A stretch of DNA of 64,000 nt, taken from NCBI GenBank assembly GCA_022641835.1, contig CP048719.1, forward strand, positions 124,001-188,000. Direction: 5' to 3'. Under the pieces are notes generated by a model that saw only the letters and a list, made by a program, of their open reading frames with translations, was not told the DNA's origin and did not search any database. Below are positions 40,601-50,004 of the stretch, piece after piece (within the stretch, counting starts at the first letter, position 1; every line of letters starts with the position of its first letter). Both the position numbers and the translations under genes were made by a program. The DNA is from Petasospora fabianii (taxonomy: Eukaryota > Ascomycota > Saccharomycetes > Phaffomycetales > Wickerhamomycetaceae).

Positions 40601-41882
40601 GAGACTCAGAAGGGTCAGCATCTGGATCATTTGTGTGGTTGGCATATTTGCATGTGAGAGAGACTATGGTTCTGTTAAGATCAATGTCATTCTCATTCAG
40701 GGCCACGATGGCTTCAGACCTCGAGACACCAAACTCAGCGACCCTCTTCACGATGATCTCATTCTTGTCAGCAACGGTGATTGTATCCTGGGACGACGGA
40801 TCGGCAAAGTATGGAGGGAGATCGTCATCTGGAACGTTGAACAGGAGGTAAGATAATGGGTCTTGGTATTTGAGGGCTTCTTCAACGTGTGACTTTCTGA
40901 ATCCAATGGAGAGGAGAAGTGCCTCTTGGGGTTTGAGATCTTTTGATAAAGAAGCCTTTTTCCAACGCACATGGTTTTTGATAGACTGATGGATAAGATC
41001 TCTCTGCTTGATTGAAAACTTGAACGAGAGTGCCGAGTCCCATACCTTCTTCGGAAACTTAACATGTCTCTCCTTCTCTGGTAAGGATCTCTTGAGGTTC
41101 TTCTGTTGATTTGTCCGTGTAGATGGCTCTGGAGATGGTGTGTTCTTGACCGATGTAAGAATCACTGGTGTCCTCTTCGTCTTGGCTTCGTTGTTCAGAC
41201 GGGTTTGTTCCTCCTTCTGCTTAGCTTGCTGCACTTTATGCTCTTCAATAACGACTTTGAATGGATCGTTGTTATAGAGCCTATCATGTTTGGTTGGGTT
41301 CTCCTTTTGGATCTGTTTTCTTTGAGTCTCGAGATCAGCCCAAGTATCTTTGAATTCTCTTGGAAGCACCATGTGTAAATTCTTGTTGAAGCAGACCTTG
41401 TGAAGTGCAACAGTAGCAGCGTAATATCTCGCTTCGATCGGGCTCTCTTTACCTGGAAGCTGGTGGGGACACTTGACTTGAATCCTCTCTCGTGTCTTTG
41501 GATCTGTCCATGCAAGGACCGCGGTAGCGACCATGCCCGTTTTGACCTTGTGCATGTCATACTCAACTCTCTCCCACTTGGATCGTTGTGCGTGTTCATG
41601 GAGGAGAGAAATGGGTGTCTTACCACTCGATGGACGCTTCATCGGGTTCACCGGTTTGTCTGAGGCATCTGGAGTGTCCTGCTTCTTTCCTTTACCGCCT
41701 TTTGTTGGAGCTGGTGGTTCCGGTGTAGCATTCTTTCCCTTCTTTCCCTTTGCTGCAGGAGGCGGAGCTGGGGCCTCTTTCTGCTTGGATGGTTTCTTGG
41801 CCATGTCAATAAGCGAATGATCCGGTGAATGAAGGTATTGAGTGAGTGGAGTCTGAGAGAAAAGAGCCGAGCGAAGAGACAT
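37623..41882 (-). CDS. DEAH-type RNA helicase, YLR419W/DHX57-like
   Basis: A 1419-residue protein. A Lys/Pro/Ala-rich head leads to a dsRNA-binding-like domain (about 90-170), a UBA-like helix set near 365-395, and an RWD domain near 420-520 (WDEEIESLASIYESD). The DExH core has GETGSGKSTQ near 622, DEVHER and MSATVD. Helicase C, HA2 and an OB fold follow. This order matches yeast YLR419W and animal DHX57/DHX29, which associate with ribosomes or translation. An in-frame ATG at 41804 starts MAKKPSKQKEA and may be the true start. A PAC-like GATGAG sits only 8 bases upstream of the first ATG, which favours the downstream one. Confidence 0.88.
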   Translation of the reverse strand: MSLRSALFSQTPLTQYLHSPDHSLIDMAKKPSKQKEAPAPPPAAKGKKGKNATPEPPAPTKGGKGKKQDTPDASDKPVNPMKRPSSGKTPISLLHEHAQRSKWERVEYDMHKVKTGMVATAVLAWTDPKTRERIQVKCPHQLPGKESPIEARYYAATVALHKVCFNKNLHMVLPREFKDTWADLETQRKQIQKENPTKHDRLYNNDPFKVVIEEHKVQQAKQKEEQTRLNNEAKTKRTPVILTSVKNTPSPEPSTRTNQQKNLKRSLPEKERHVKFPKKVWDSALSFKFSIKQRDLIHQSIKNHVRWKKASLSKDLKPQEALLLSIGFRKSHVEEALKYQDPLSYLLFNVPDDDLPPYFADPSSQDTITVADKNEIIVKRVAEFGVSRSEAIVALNENDIDLNRTIVSLTCKYANHTNDPDADPSESQSTWDEEIESLASIYESDKIKRLGDGVVSFKFSSLLTLTVFRPECYPFHLAGIIVTTTDKNVKLPNYVKLKLVSKLAQYASENLVGDSYIFSLVDWLETNAEAIIEDPGPLLDSAPLEDDMNMLELSSGGGAKSRRFFRSNPDVAAIKADYQKRLESAELKKMLKSRESLPAWDEQFNLIEVINSHRVSLITGETGSGKSTQLVQFILDDLYSKGNFKTQILCTQPRRISAIGLAERVADERATKCGEEVGYIIRGANKSNKNTRIKFLTTGILVKFLQNGDEFLNDTVLVIDEVHERSMETDLIIIMIKKLLAKFKNLRIVLMSATVDTSVFKSYFTDLDTAHIKGRTFPIQDYFLDDVLQKVDFKIDINGEHISPKADSNFFISGRINYDLIAQLVVEVDKDLVDASNTGSILIFLPGVSEINSCIRSIQQAFKKPSVILPLHSALSPQDQHRVFTSYSNKRKIVVSTNIAETSITINDCVVTIDSGRVKSMTYNAIDNTTKLVEMFESKAEAKQRRGRAGRVSNGISYKLFTKETHEKMIDHPVPEIKRINLDSLYLVVKTMGIKDVVGFLNSGLDPPPSDSLLKSEEILKCSGFIDEFDDLTELGKYVSLLPIIDPKHGKLLVYSLIFGCTDLGILVASVLGVGSPFIHSQENRDKIKSTLSKTKDLGDLLSTVMVVKKYFDLTSQSEKKRYLADNYLSYMKLTEVKSSITQYESILADVGFLPLKYKSGDKYLNRNASNMSVMRSIITGAFYPQVARVQLPDPKFYNTAAGSVQADHDAKLIKYWIRNEEYISQITKKDETELTVDKLPATRAFIHPSSVLFDTSNKELSQVQLKELEELKSEREDGLIEFEKLQQIKVDLTPRVPSSKSRVLRQSFVVYNASSVTSKLFLRDITPTTTLSTLLFGGPFSYDLSSVSAGKQSPGIVLDSWLPIKTWSKNAVLVKELRKMLDMAIKEKLENPSYDASMSSASDDVLLLIDSLLETEHS

Positions 41883-42142
41883 TGATCATCTCATCGGGGG
41901 CTCTTACTTCCAGTGTTCGCGAATCGTGATCGAAGGTGAGACTTTTACCCTATATCTAGGTATTCGAAACAGAACCTTTCAACGTCAATGAAGATAGTTC
42001 AAGCTGGCTTTTATAATAAAGCGATGATTTCGTATCAATTGAATGCACTAATTGGCCCGAAAAGCTTGTTCGAATGTGTTAATAGCTCCTTCGTAATCAG
42101 GAGTCTGTGTGTCAAACAGCACACTTTTAGTCATCAACATAA

Positions 42143-42214
42143 TCCGGCATGGTGTAGTGGCTAGCACAGTTCGCTCTCACCGAGCAGACCGGGGTTCGAT
42201 TCCCCGTACCGGAA
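42143..42214 (+). tRNA. tRNA-Glu (anticodon CTC)
   Basis: A 72-base cloverleaf. The anticodon stem GTTCG/CGAGC encloses loop CTCTCAC (anticodon CTC, decodes GAG). The T arm is CGGGG/CCCCG with TTCGATT. The acceptor TCCGGCA pairs with TACCGGA except for a C6-A67 mismatch. Discriminator A at 42214, then ATTTTTTG ahead. It resembles yeast tRNA-Glu in body sequence. Confidence 0.92.
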
Positions 42215-42391
42215 TTCTTATTTTTTGCCGTTTTGAACATTCATCCATTATGGCTGTGAGCTTATCAAAAGATCATGATATTCCGACTCTAATATAGAAG
42301 CATGAATGGTGAGCTTTATATAGTGTAACGATACTGGACGAAAAACCTGGCAAGTACGTACTTCGTATAATGCAACATTAAACAAAAACAA

Positions 42392-43915
42392 CTAAACACT
42401 AGCTTTGACGTTCTCATGGTGAGTTGTCGCATGCTTTTCAGAGTTCAAATCGAAGGAAGCGTGATCCAAATCTTCAGAGGCTTGTCTTCTCTCAACAACG
42501 TTGTCCAAACCCAACTCCTGAGCTTCAGCGCCAGCACTGAAATCTCTGTGGAACATCTCTGGACCAACGATGATACAAACGATAAGACAGACGTTGACAC
42601 CAACCATGAATAAGGCCATGGATTTAGCGTAGTCATGAAGACCGTCTTCCAATGGGAATGCCTCTGAGATATCAGCTTCAATGGTGGAAGATGCAGAAGA
42701 TGCCAAGTTACCAAGTTGATAAGCCAAACCACCAAACAAGGCACGGAAGGCAGGTGGGGACAATTCCATGATGTAAACGGAAGTGATACCCCAACAACCC
42801 ATAACAAAGAACTGCATAAAGAATCCACCGGCCATGAGACCACCCATGGATGTGGAGAAGAACGCTGGATAGATGAGGGCTGAGGAGCAGACTGCACACA
42901 TCAAGATACCGAGACGACGACCAATGAGCTCAGTGGTGTTACCGACAACGAGACCACCAACCATGGCACCAAGGTTGATGACAACCATGATGACGGTACG
43001 TGCGTTTGAAGAGAAACCGAGTTGATTTTGAAGCATTGTTGGCATAAGATCCTGAGAAGCATGGGAAGAGAAGTTCATGAGGGACATGTAGACAACCAAG
43101 TAGATGAACATGAGCCAATGTTTTCTAATAGCAACATTAAGATCGGCAAAGAACTGTTTCAATGGAGACTTTGCTTGACCTTCATTACCTTCGAGCAGGG
43201 CTTTTTCACGTTGAACACGCTTGTGTTCAACAAAGTGTGGATGCTCTGGGAAACAGAGTCTCCAAATAAAGAGGATTAAAGGTGGGGAAGCTGAGAACCA
43301 AAAGAGACCTCTCCAACCCTTTGGGGTATATTCAAAGGCACGATAGAAGGCGACTGCAAGGATGTAACCCAAGTTGTAACCTGGGAGGAAGAGACCACCA
43401 AGGACGGATCTTGCTCTTGTTGGTTGTGCCTCTAGGGCAGTAGCAGAGGCAGTTGTGTAGCAACCACCCATACAGACACCAAATATGGAACGAACGACAA
43501 GGAATTGAGTGTATGTGTTGACAAAACCAGTACCGATTTCAATAACGCAGAAGAGGAACATGACAATGAGGTAGGCAGGTTTTCTACCGTAGGTATCGGA
43601 GATGGAACCAAAGATGACAGCACCGAGGGAACGTGTCATGAGCACGAGGGTGATACCCCAAGTGATATCATGAACACTGCGATCAAAGGCAATAGCGAGA
43701 GCTGGAGCACAAGCGGAAACACAGAAGAAGTCAAAGGCATCGACTGTCCATGCTGCGTAACCCATGAAGAAGTAATTCCAATCTGAGCGAGTGAGCTCCT
43801 TTAGAGGAGGTCCTGGATTCAAGGAGGAGATGGAGGTAGCTGGTAGGCGGAACAGCGAAGGGATACGACTGCCGAGATAACGCCCCGTGGACATCTTCTC
43901 TTCTGTTTCATACAT
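42392..43915 (-). CDS. JEN1: JEN-type monocarboxylate/proton symporter
   Basis: A 507-residue, 12-helix carrier. The helix 7 signature NFSSHASQDLMPT near residue 283 fits the Jen motif NxxSHxSQDxxxT that lines the substrate path. SDWNYFFMGYAAWTVDAFDFF and SDTYGRKPAYL are also conserved. Jen proteins import lactate, pyruvate and acetate, or dicarboxylates in Jen2-type members, at the plasma membrane. They are repressed by glucose in yeasts studied. Jen1 or Jen2 type cannot be settled here. A second ATG at 43894 (MSTGRYLGS) is possible. A TATA box lies about 105 bases upstream. Confidence 0.9.
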   Translation of the reverse strand: MYETEEKMSTGRYLGSRIPSLFRLPATSISSLNPGPPLKELTRSDWNYFFMGYAAWTVDAFDFFCVSACAPALAIAFDRSVHDITWGITLVLMTRSLGAVIFGSISDTYGRKPAYLIVMFLFCVIEIGTGFVNTYTQFLVVRSIFGVCMGGCYTTASATALEAQPTRARSVLGGLFLPGYNLGYILAVAFYRAFEYTPKGWRGLFWFSASPPLILFIWRLCFPEHPHFVEHKRVQREKALLEGNEGQAKSPLKQFFADLNVAIRKHWLMFIYLVVYMSLMNFSSHASQDLMPTMLQNQLGFSSNARTVIMVVINLGAMVGGLVVGNTTELIGRRLGILMCAVCSSALIYPAFFSTSMGGLMAGGFFMQFFVMGCWGITSVYIMELSPPAFRALFGGLAYQLGNLASSASSTIEADISEAFPLEDGLHDYAKSMALFMVGVNVCLIVCIIVGPEMFHRDFSAGAEAQELGLDNVVERRQASEDLDHASFDLNSEKHATTHHENVKASV

Positions 43916-44020
43916 ATTGATAGGAGAGTCAATGAGTGAGAAGGTCTGAGGAATAAAACAGAGGAAAAAGGAAGCAAGAGCAAGGAGCAGGAGGAGTTGA
44001 AGCTGGGGGATGCAGGCGGC

Positions 44021-44028
44021 TTTATATA
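44021..44028 (-). promoter_or_regulatory. TATA box of the JEN1-like gene
   Basis: TATATAAA on the minus strand about 105 bases before the ATG, a normal distance for a regulated yeast gene. Confidence 0.6.
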
Positions 44029-44951
44029 TACTAGCGCATTTCCCCTCCTCGTCACTCGTGTCTTTTGGGATCTAGGTTCTTTAGATCATTTTGCATTGTA
44101 GGTGGGGCCCGGAAACGGCAAAACGCGTGGGCCTAGACATGCGAAGTACATACGTGCATGAGGGAGTGCTGCCCCAACTGCCCACGTCTACTGTAATAGA
44201 CAGTAAATGGTTGGCGGTTGGCAGTACTGAATTTGGAGTGACGGCCGACTTTTACTTTCTTGGCACACAGCCCCGAATCCCGATAAGCGCTAGATATGTT
44301 CCCCCGTTTACCGCTACTGTTAGTGCTCGATTCGACTGTACCCCGGACCCCCGCATTTCACCAAATGACGCAGATGCACAAGGCGACGGCCCCGGGGAAA
44401 TCTAGTGCTTACTATGCTTACACAGGGGTTAACACAGGGTCCAGGGGTCCACTGATGGTCATGCTAAGGCTACTTGATCATTTCCAAGTCCCTCTTTCTA
44501 TTCCAAAATGGACTACACACCCGCACAGCTGGCTTGTCACAACACTCACTAGTTAATGTCACATGTTGCTGTTGCCTGTTGCGTTTTGCCTTGCGTTTTG
44601 CCTTGCCTTTTGCCTGTGTTGCCTTTTTTTTTTTTTTTGTCTTAACTGACCCACCACGCCAAGAGCCGGGTGCCCCCGCTGGCCCATTTTGCTGGGTTAA
44701 TGTTAAAGGCGGGGCGGCTGAAAATCAGTGTGGGGGAGATGCGGAGACAATTATTGTTAAGTAACTCGTTTTGGCCACTACCTCGAACTCTCTGCGCTTT
44801 TCCGCTGTTTGCCATCTGTTGAATAGCGGCTGATGGTGGTGGCTGCTGCTGTTTCTCAACTTCGATTGAGTTCACAGCTTATGTTAGTTAGTCGTACGAG
44901 AAACTGGGTCTTTCTATCGTAGTCACGCAACGGGACTGGGGCCCTTGCCTA

Positions 44952-44971
44952 GGGCCCTAGGCCTAGGGCCC
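44952..44971. repeat. 20-base perfect GC-rich palindrome
   Basis: GGGCCCTAGGCCTAGGGCCC is its own reverse complement. A further CCTAGGGCCC overlaps its left edge (44948-44957). Function unknown. Confidence 0.85.
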
Positions 44972-45591
44972 ATGCCTTGGCGTTGTTTCAACATGATAGC
45001 CTGTGTGATCTCATACGCAGAAAACATCATTACAACATACACTGCAAAGGCGCTAATATGGATTTCACAATGATAATGTTATATATATTTATATAGTCAT
45101 ATACACAAACAAAATTATCCATTCATAAAGATACACACTGCTTCCATAGCGCCCGCCTCTTCATCATATCCAGCCAAGATTCAAGATCCCAACATGTTAC
45201 TATCGACCCGTGCACGGTGCCAACACCAAGAAATCCAAGGCCATACCATATCTTCCGCAAGCATCCTCCGACAACGTCAGTAGTCGGCCCGAGAGAAGCC
45301 TCTCATCAGCAAATGTTTCATACTATCACATACTGCAGAGGTACCCTTTCCGGATAAATTAGACGAAATCTCTCTATTGTCTCGTGCGCATTAGGCGGTT
45401 TCCGTTCCTCCTAAAGGATGCACACATCGGCGGTTAATCACATCACTTATCGATTGATCTGCCCACAACCAACTAGTTAGCCAAGTCCAGTGCCATCGAA
45501 GTGAGTCTCGTTATTAGTGCATGATGAAGTGCTCATCTACATCTTTTATCCATATCACGTTATGAAACATTATAACATCATCATTTAGTCA

Positions 45592-48500
45592 TTACTTCTT
45601 AGCATATCTCACTTTCAATTCCATCACCAACCAGGCAATCACACGATAGATGACAGTAATGGCAGCAATCACACCCATATCCACCGCATAATTACTCTCC
45701 AAGTTGTAAAACTTTAACACTTTTTCACCAGTATTCAATGAACAACTCTCACCATCAGCACATGAAAACACCTGTCCTTGGAATCCCAACTTGGCCATGG
45801 CCAAAACGGCCCACTTCAATGGAGAAATATAGTTGAAAGCCTTAAATAGCACTGGCATGTTCAAAGACATCGTACCACCCATGAAAATGGCAACAACAAT
45901 TAAATTAGAAAGGAAGTTTGTCGCCATTCCCAAATGATCAAACACAGTGTTGAACACGATACCAATAGACTCACCACAGTTAACAGATAGGAAACCAACG
46001 TAAAACATTGTAAAGAACATGCGTGCTGTGCGTGGGAGACCAATCACAAGAACAACAAAGATGGAAAAGATAAATGTTGGAATCAACTCTGTTGGAATCT
46101 CAGTCAACAAATAAACAACCATAAACACACCTGGTGAATAAAGACTATCTTGATACTCTTGAAGGAACATGTTCTTCTCTCCGGGGAAAAAGGCAAGGTT
46201 ATTGAAAAGACCAACAAAGTACATGTTTAAAACCTCCTGAATCAAACCGAGTCTGTTACCAATTGATTCATAAGAGTTTTTCAATGGAGAGAAATAAAGA
46301 GCATGAACAACACCAAGAACCAACAGCTGCGCAACACGCGCATAGATCACATCAGGCGTTCTCGTCAATACCTTGATTTGACGTTCCAAAACGGGACGGA
46401 ATACCACAGACAGAGGTTGTTGCTTTTTGTACAGATGAGAAAAATCAACAAAAGCAGCACCACTATCAATGATAGGTGTTTCATCAACAACGCTTCCCTT
46501 CTCAGTCTCCTTCTTTTGGACCCAACTTCCAATCAACTTCTGCATAGAATCACCTTCACCTCTATCAGCAATAGAGTCCAAGACATAGTCGGCAAAATTG
46601 ACACCATCACCAGCGACAAATCCCAGCTCTGCAAAATAATCAATCAACTTCAATGGTGCGCCATCATACAATACATGTCCATCACCGAGTAACAAGACCT
46701 TATCGAACTTACTAAAGATCTCAAACTTCGGTTGATGAATTGTCAAGATGATAGTCTTATTATCTGATCTTGCCAGGTCATCCAACAATGAAATGATCTG
46801 ATTAGAAGTGAATGAATCCAACCCTGATGTTGGCTCATCAAGCAATAACACCTTGGAGTCATTAAGTAACTGCACTGCAATGGAGACACGACGCTTTTCA
46901 CCTCCCGATATTCCCTTCACTGTGGCATCACCAATAGGGACATTGGCAACCTCTGAAAGACCCATTTTGCGCATCAATGTGGAAAGGATCTCTGGAATAT
47001 GAGGGTGACGCGACACAGGCAGACGAAGACGTGCCTGGTATTCAAGCGTCTCACGCACAGTCAATGTTGGGATGAGGACATTGTCATCTTGCACAACATA
47101 GGATGTGATCTTGCCAAGTGATGACACTGGGATGGGTTGGTTGTTAAGGAAAACAGAGCCATTAATGGAAATGAGTGAGGTTCTGGTACGTCCTGTGAGG
47201 AAGTTGAGCAATGTGGTCTTACCAGACCCCGATGCACCCATGATAGCGTTGACTCCTGGTTTGAAAGAGACATCAATGTTGTTGAGAATGGTCTTTGGTG
47301 TAAACGGACGGCGAAGTATTTGGTTCTTGAGCAAAGAAGACTTCAGTGCCAATGAAATGTTTTTGAGACTGAGCTGAACATTGGTAACGGCATCCTTATT
47401 GACAAGTGCACTGTTTTCTGGCTTGACAATGACTTCATTCAAGACTTGGAAGTTGAGCATATTCTTGCGTTTGGCTCCACGCTCCTTGACGATTTGCACA
47501 GTGTTTCTGCGTTCCCTGAACCAAAAGAGTGCCATACTCAAAAGATAGAAGCCAATGAACCAACAAAGACTCACACATAGTGGGACGGTGTACCAGTGAC
47601 GAGGATAGCCCAAACTGTCAAGCACAGCCTGTCCAGAGTATTCATAACACTCATCAGCGGTACCAATACAATCACCCATGTAGTCCGTGAAATGGTTTGA
47701 GATCAATGATCCAAAGTTATACCAGAAGGAGGCAATGTACTTGGTCCAACGAACATACACGGGCATTGTCTTTGCGTTGATGAAGTATCCACAGGCAGAA
47801 TTCTCAATCTGATAAAAGATACCACTGATTAAAGAGGCCGTGGAGAACTTGTATCCACCAAGAACAAAGCAACTGTGAGCCTGAGCGATACCAATCATAT
47901 AGAGGAACAAATTATTGGCAAAGAAGATTCCGAAGTTGGAGCTACCGCTAAGACCCCACATGTAGAAGGTGATGACGGACCAGATAAGTGTGGATGGTAT
48001 GTCTTCCAAAAGCATCTTGGCAATACGTCTTCCAATGAACCATCCCGTCAGTGTGTACCGGCCCTCTTTCTTCTCTCTGAGTAAAAATTTACCATCAACG
48101 GAACAGAGACGACTAATCTCATACATCAATGGTGTGAAACCAATAACTTCACAGCAAACATACATCGTAGATGTTAACGTACGAATACCGGCAAGGGACC
48201 CTTTCGGTTTGTAGAAGGCCCAACCACAAATGACAGCAAGTGTTGTGATTGTACCCATCATCATCACGAAACTTTGGAAATCTCTCAATGTGACGAGTGT
48301 GAATCTGTATGCAAGGATCAAAATCTCCTTCCATAATGGGTTTCTGGCTGTGTCTGGCTTGGTAAGTGGTGCACCAGATTCAAAAGTGTCAGTGACGGTG
48401 ACATTCGGGTCAAGCTCATGGTTCTTTCTCCACTCCTTGACAAGCATTTGAACTCTTTTCTCTGTCTGTTCTTCAACTTCACTGGTCTCTGTTTTTTCCA

Positions 48501-49413
48501 CGGATGAGATGTTCAATAGGAAATCAGCAAAATTGGCATCACCACCTTCAATGTCAAGCTCATCAAAGTATCTCTTACCTTCATCCAGAGAGCCACAAAA
48601 CATCAAGTTACCTCCTTTGGCCAAAAGGAATAACTTATCAACCATCTCCAAAATCTCAAAGCGTGGTTGATGGATAGTCAGAATCACAGTGATACCAAAG
48701 TCTACAGCAAGCTGTTTCACTGTCCTCACAAGTGAGGCAGATGTATGAGAGTCAAGCCCCGTAGTTGGCTCATCCAAGAAAAGCACAGACGGCTTTGTCA
48801 AAAGCTGGATAGCGAGCGAGACACGACGACGCTCACCTCCAGATAGAGTCGTTCTGAACATGAAATCACATATAATTGTTTTTTCCACTCTCTTCAGACC
48901 AAGTGACTCGATAAGGTAGTCAATAAGATCTTTCGATTCTGATGACGAGCTCTCAGGAAGACTGAGACGAGCAGTAAACTCCAAAGTCTCACGGAGTGTC
49001 AAACCAGGGAAGAAGACATCTTCCTGAAGAAGATACGAGATGTTTGGCCTCTGTTGGGAGTACTTCACCATACCGGAAAACTTGAAAGGGTTTTCAGCAG
49101 TACGTGCAAAGTTCATACGTGAACTCAACGTGTTGAGGAATGTTGTTTTACCAGAACCAGAGGAGCCCAAGATGGCCATGACTTTACCGGCTTCGAGATC
49201 AAGGTTGAGACCATTGAGGATCACCTTGCCGTTGGCGGATGTGGATGGCGTTTCAGGGTCAGTTGGCTTTTCCGAGACATCAACTGGCTTCTTCAGTTGG
49301 TACCACTTCTTCTTTGAAGATGAAGATCGTATGCTGTTTGTGTTGAGGACGACACGAAGGTCTCTGACGGTGAGAGACACCCGTTGGTCTTGAGGAACAA
49401 AGAGTGAGCTCAT
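45592..49413 (-). CDS. full-size ABCG transporter, YOL075C-like
   Basis: A 1273-residue transporter in the order NBD-TMD-NBD-TMD. The first nucleotide-binding domain has Walker A GSSGSGKTT near residue 83, signature LSGGERRRVSLA and VLFLDEPTTGLD. The second has GASGSGKTT near 728, signature ISGGEKRRVSIA and VLLLDEPTSGLD. Each is followed by six predicted helices. Both ATP sites look intact, unlike Pdr5-type pumps where one is degenerate. The closest recalled relative is S. cerevisiae YOL075C (about 1294 residues), a vacuolar White-type transporter of unknown substrate. Confidence 0.9.
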   Translation of the reverse strand: MSSLFVPQDQRVSLTVRDLRVVLNTNSIRSSSSKKKWYQLKKPVDVSEKPTDPETPSTSANGKVILNGLNLDLEAGKVMAILGSSGSGKTTFLNTLSSRMNFARTAENPFKFSGMVKYSQQRPNISYLLQEDVFFPGLTLRETLEFTARLSLPESSSSESKDLIDYLIESLGLKRVEKTIICDFMFRTTLSGGERRRVSLAIQLLTKPSVLFLDEPTTGLDSHTSASLVRTVKQLAVDFGITVILTIHQPRFEILEMVDKLFLLAKGGNLMFCGSLDEGKRYFDELDIEGGDANFADFLLNISSVEKTETSEVEEQTEKRVQMLVKEWRKNHELDPNVTVTDTFESGAPLTKPDTARNPLWKEILILAYRFTLVTLRDFQSFVMMMGTITTLAVICGWAFYKPKGSLAGIRTLTSTMYVCCEVIGFTPLMYEISRLCSVDGKFLLREKKEGRYTLTGWFIGRRIAKMLLEDIPSTLIWSVITFYMWGLSGSSNFGIFFANNLFLYMIGIAQAHSCFVLGGYKFSTASLISGIFYQIENSACGYFINAKTMPVYVRWTKYIASFWYNFGSLISNHFTDYMGDCIGTADECYEYSGQAVLDSLGYPRHWYTVPLCVSLCWFIGFYLLSMALFWFRERRNTVQIVKERGAKRKNMLNFQVLNEVIVKPENSALVNKDAVTNVQLSLKNISLALKSSLLKNQILRRPFTPKTILNNIDVSFKPGVNAIMGASGSGKTTLLNFLTGRTRTSLISINGSVFLNNQPIPVSSLGKITSYVVQDDNVLIPTLTVRETLEYQARLRLPVSRHPHIPEILSTLMRKMGLSEVANVPIGDATVKGISGGEKRRVSIAVQLLNDSKVLLLDEPTSGLDSFTSNQIISLLDDLARSDNKTIILTIHQPKFEIFSKFDKVLLLGDGHVLYDGAPLKLIDYFAELGFVAGDGVNFADYVLDSIADRGEGDSMQKLIGSWVQKKETEKGSVVDETPIIDSGAAFVDFSHLYKKQQPLSVVFRPVLERQIKVLTRTPDVIYARVAQLLVLGVVHALYFSPLKNSYESIGNRLGLIQEVLNMYFVGLFNNLAFFPGEKNMFLQEYQDSLYSPGVFMVVYLLTEIPTELIPTFIFSIFVVLVIGLPRTARMFFTMFYVGFLSVNCGESIGIVFNTVFDHLGMATNFLSNLIVVAIFMGGTMSLNMPVLFKAFNYISPLKWAVLAMAKLGFQGQVFSCADGESCSLNTGEKVLKFYNLESNYAVDMGVIAAITVIYRVIAWLVMELKVRYAKK

Positions 49414-50004
49414 CGCGATGGTGCTGCTCGTGACCTAGGCGTGTGTAGGAGAGTTGATCCTCTGGAACACAAGTCGTAGAAGGGACTGAATCACTTTGCT
49501 CAGCGTGTGTAGTGAGAGATGTGACTTGGCTGACGAAAGCAAAGTGTACGAGCGTAAGGGTCCGTTAATATATTTCTTCGTTAACTTAAATCCAAGCGGA
49601 GCGCCGCGTATGTTGCCCTAACCGCACCTGTAAATCGGAAAGGGTCCTGTTAGCCTCTTCAGTCCTTCAAAATGAGCTGTATTTTTAGCAGAGTATATAG
49701 ACCTTATTATATATGACACAAACGTATAAGCAACTTTTGAATGCACCCCAAATAACAAATAGGGGGCCAACTCGAAACGCATCGAACTTCCGAATTGGGC
49801 GTAATTGCCGAGCTCGATCGGAATTTTTCCATCGGAATTAAACTTTCTGCCAATGAAAAACACTTTTTAGGCGCTACTGCTTGTACGATTCGATCATTCG
49901 GATGACAAATAAAGGCCATACTGAAGCGAAAGATTGCTACAAGTCAGCTTGGTTTAAACTGAATTTGCTTCTCATTAAAGTCATTAAAAATAGACAATAG
50001 GTCA
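49414..50004. other. intergenic ABCG gene to transcription factor gene
   Basis: ABCG promoter and 3' end of the next minus-strand gene. No further feature seen. Confidence 0.55.

Larger units (their letters stand above)
43916..45591. other. 1.7 kb spacer upstream of JEN1
   Basis: No gene recognised. It contains the JEN1 TATA, several GTGGGG-type GC boxes, a 15-T tract (44624-44638), a GTTTTGCCTT repeat near 44580-44615 and a 20-base perfect palindrome (44952-44971). Its length suits a heavily regulated promoter. Confidence 0.55.

Noticed and set aside
44864-45040. Minus-strand GTATGT and CTAAC in the JEN1 spacer
   Set aside because: The acceptor is only AAG/GAAG and the downstream exon would be about 1 kb of untranslated DNA.
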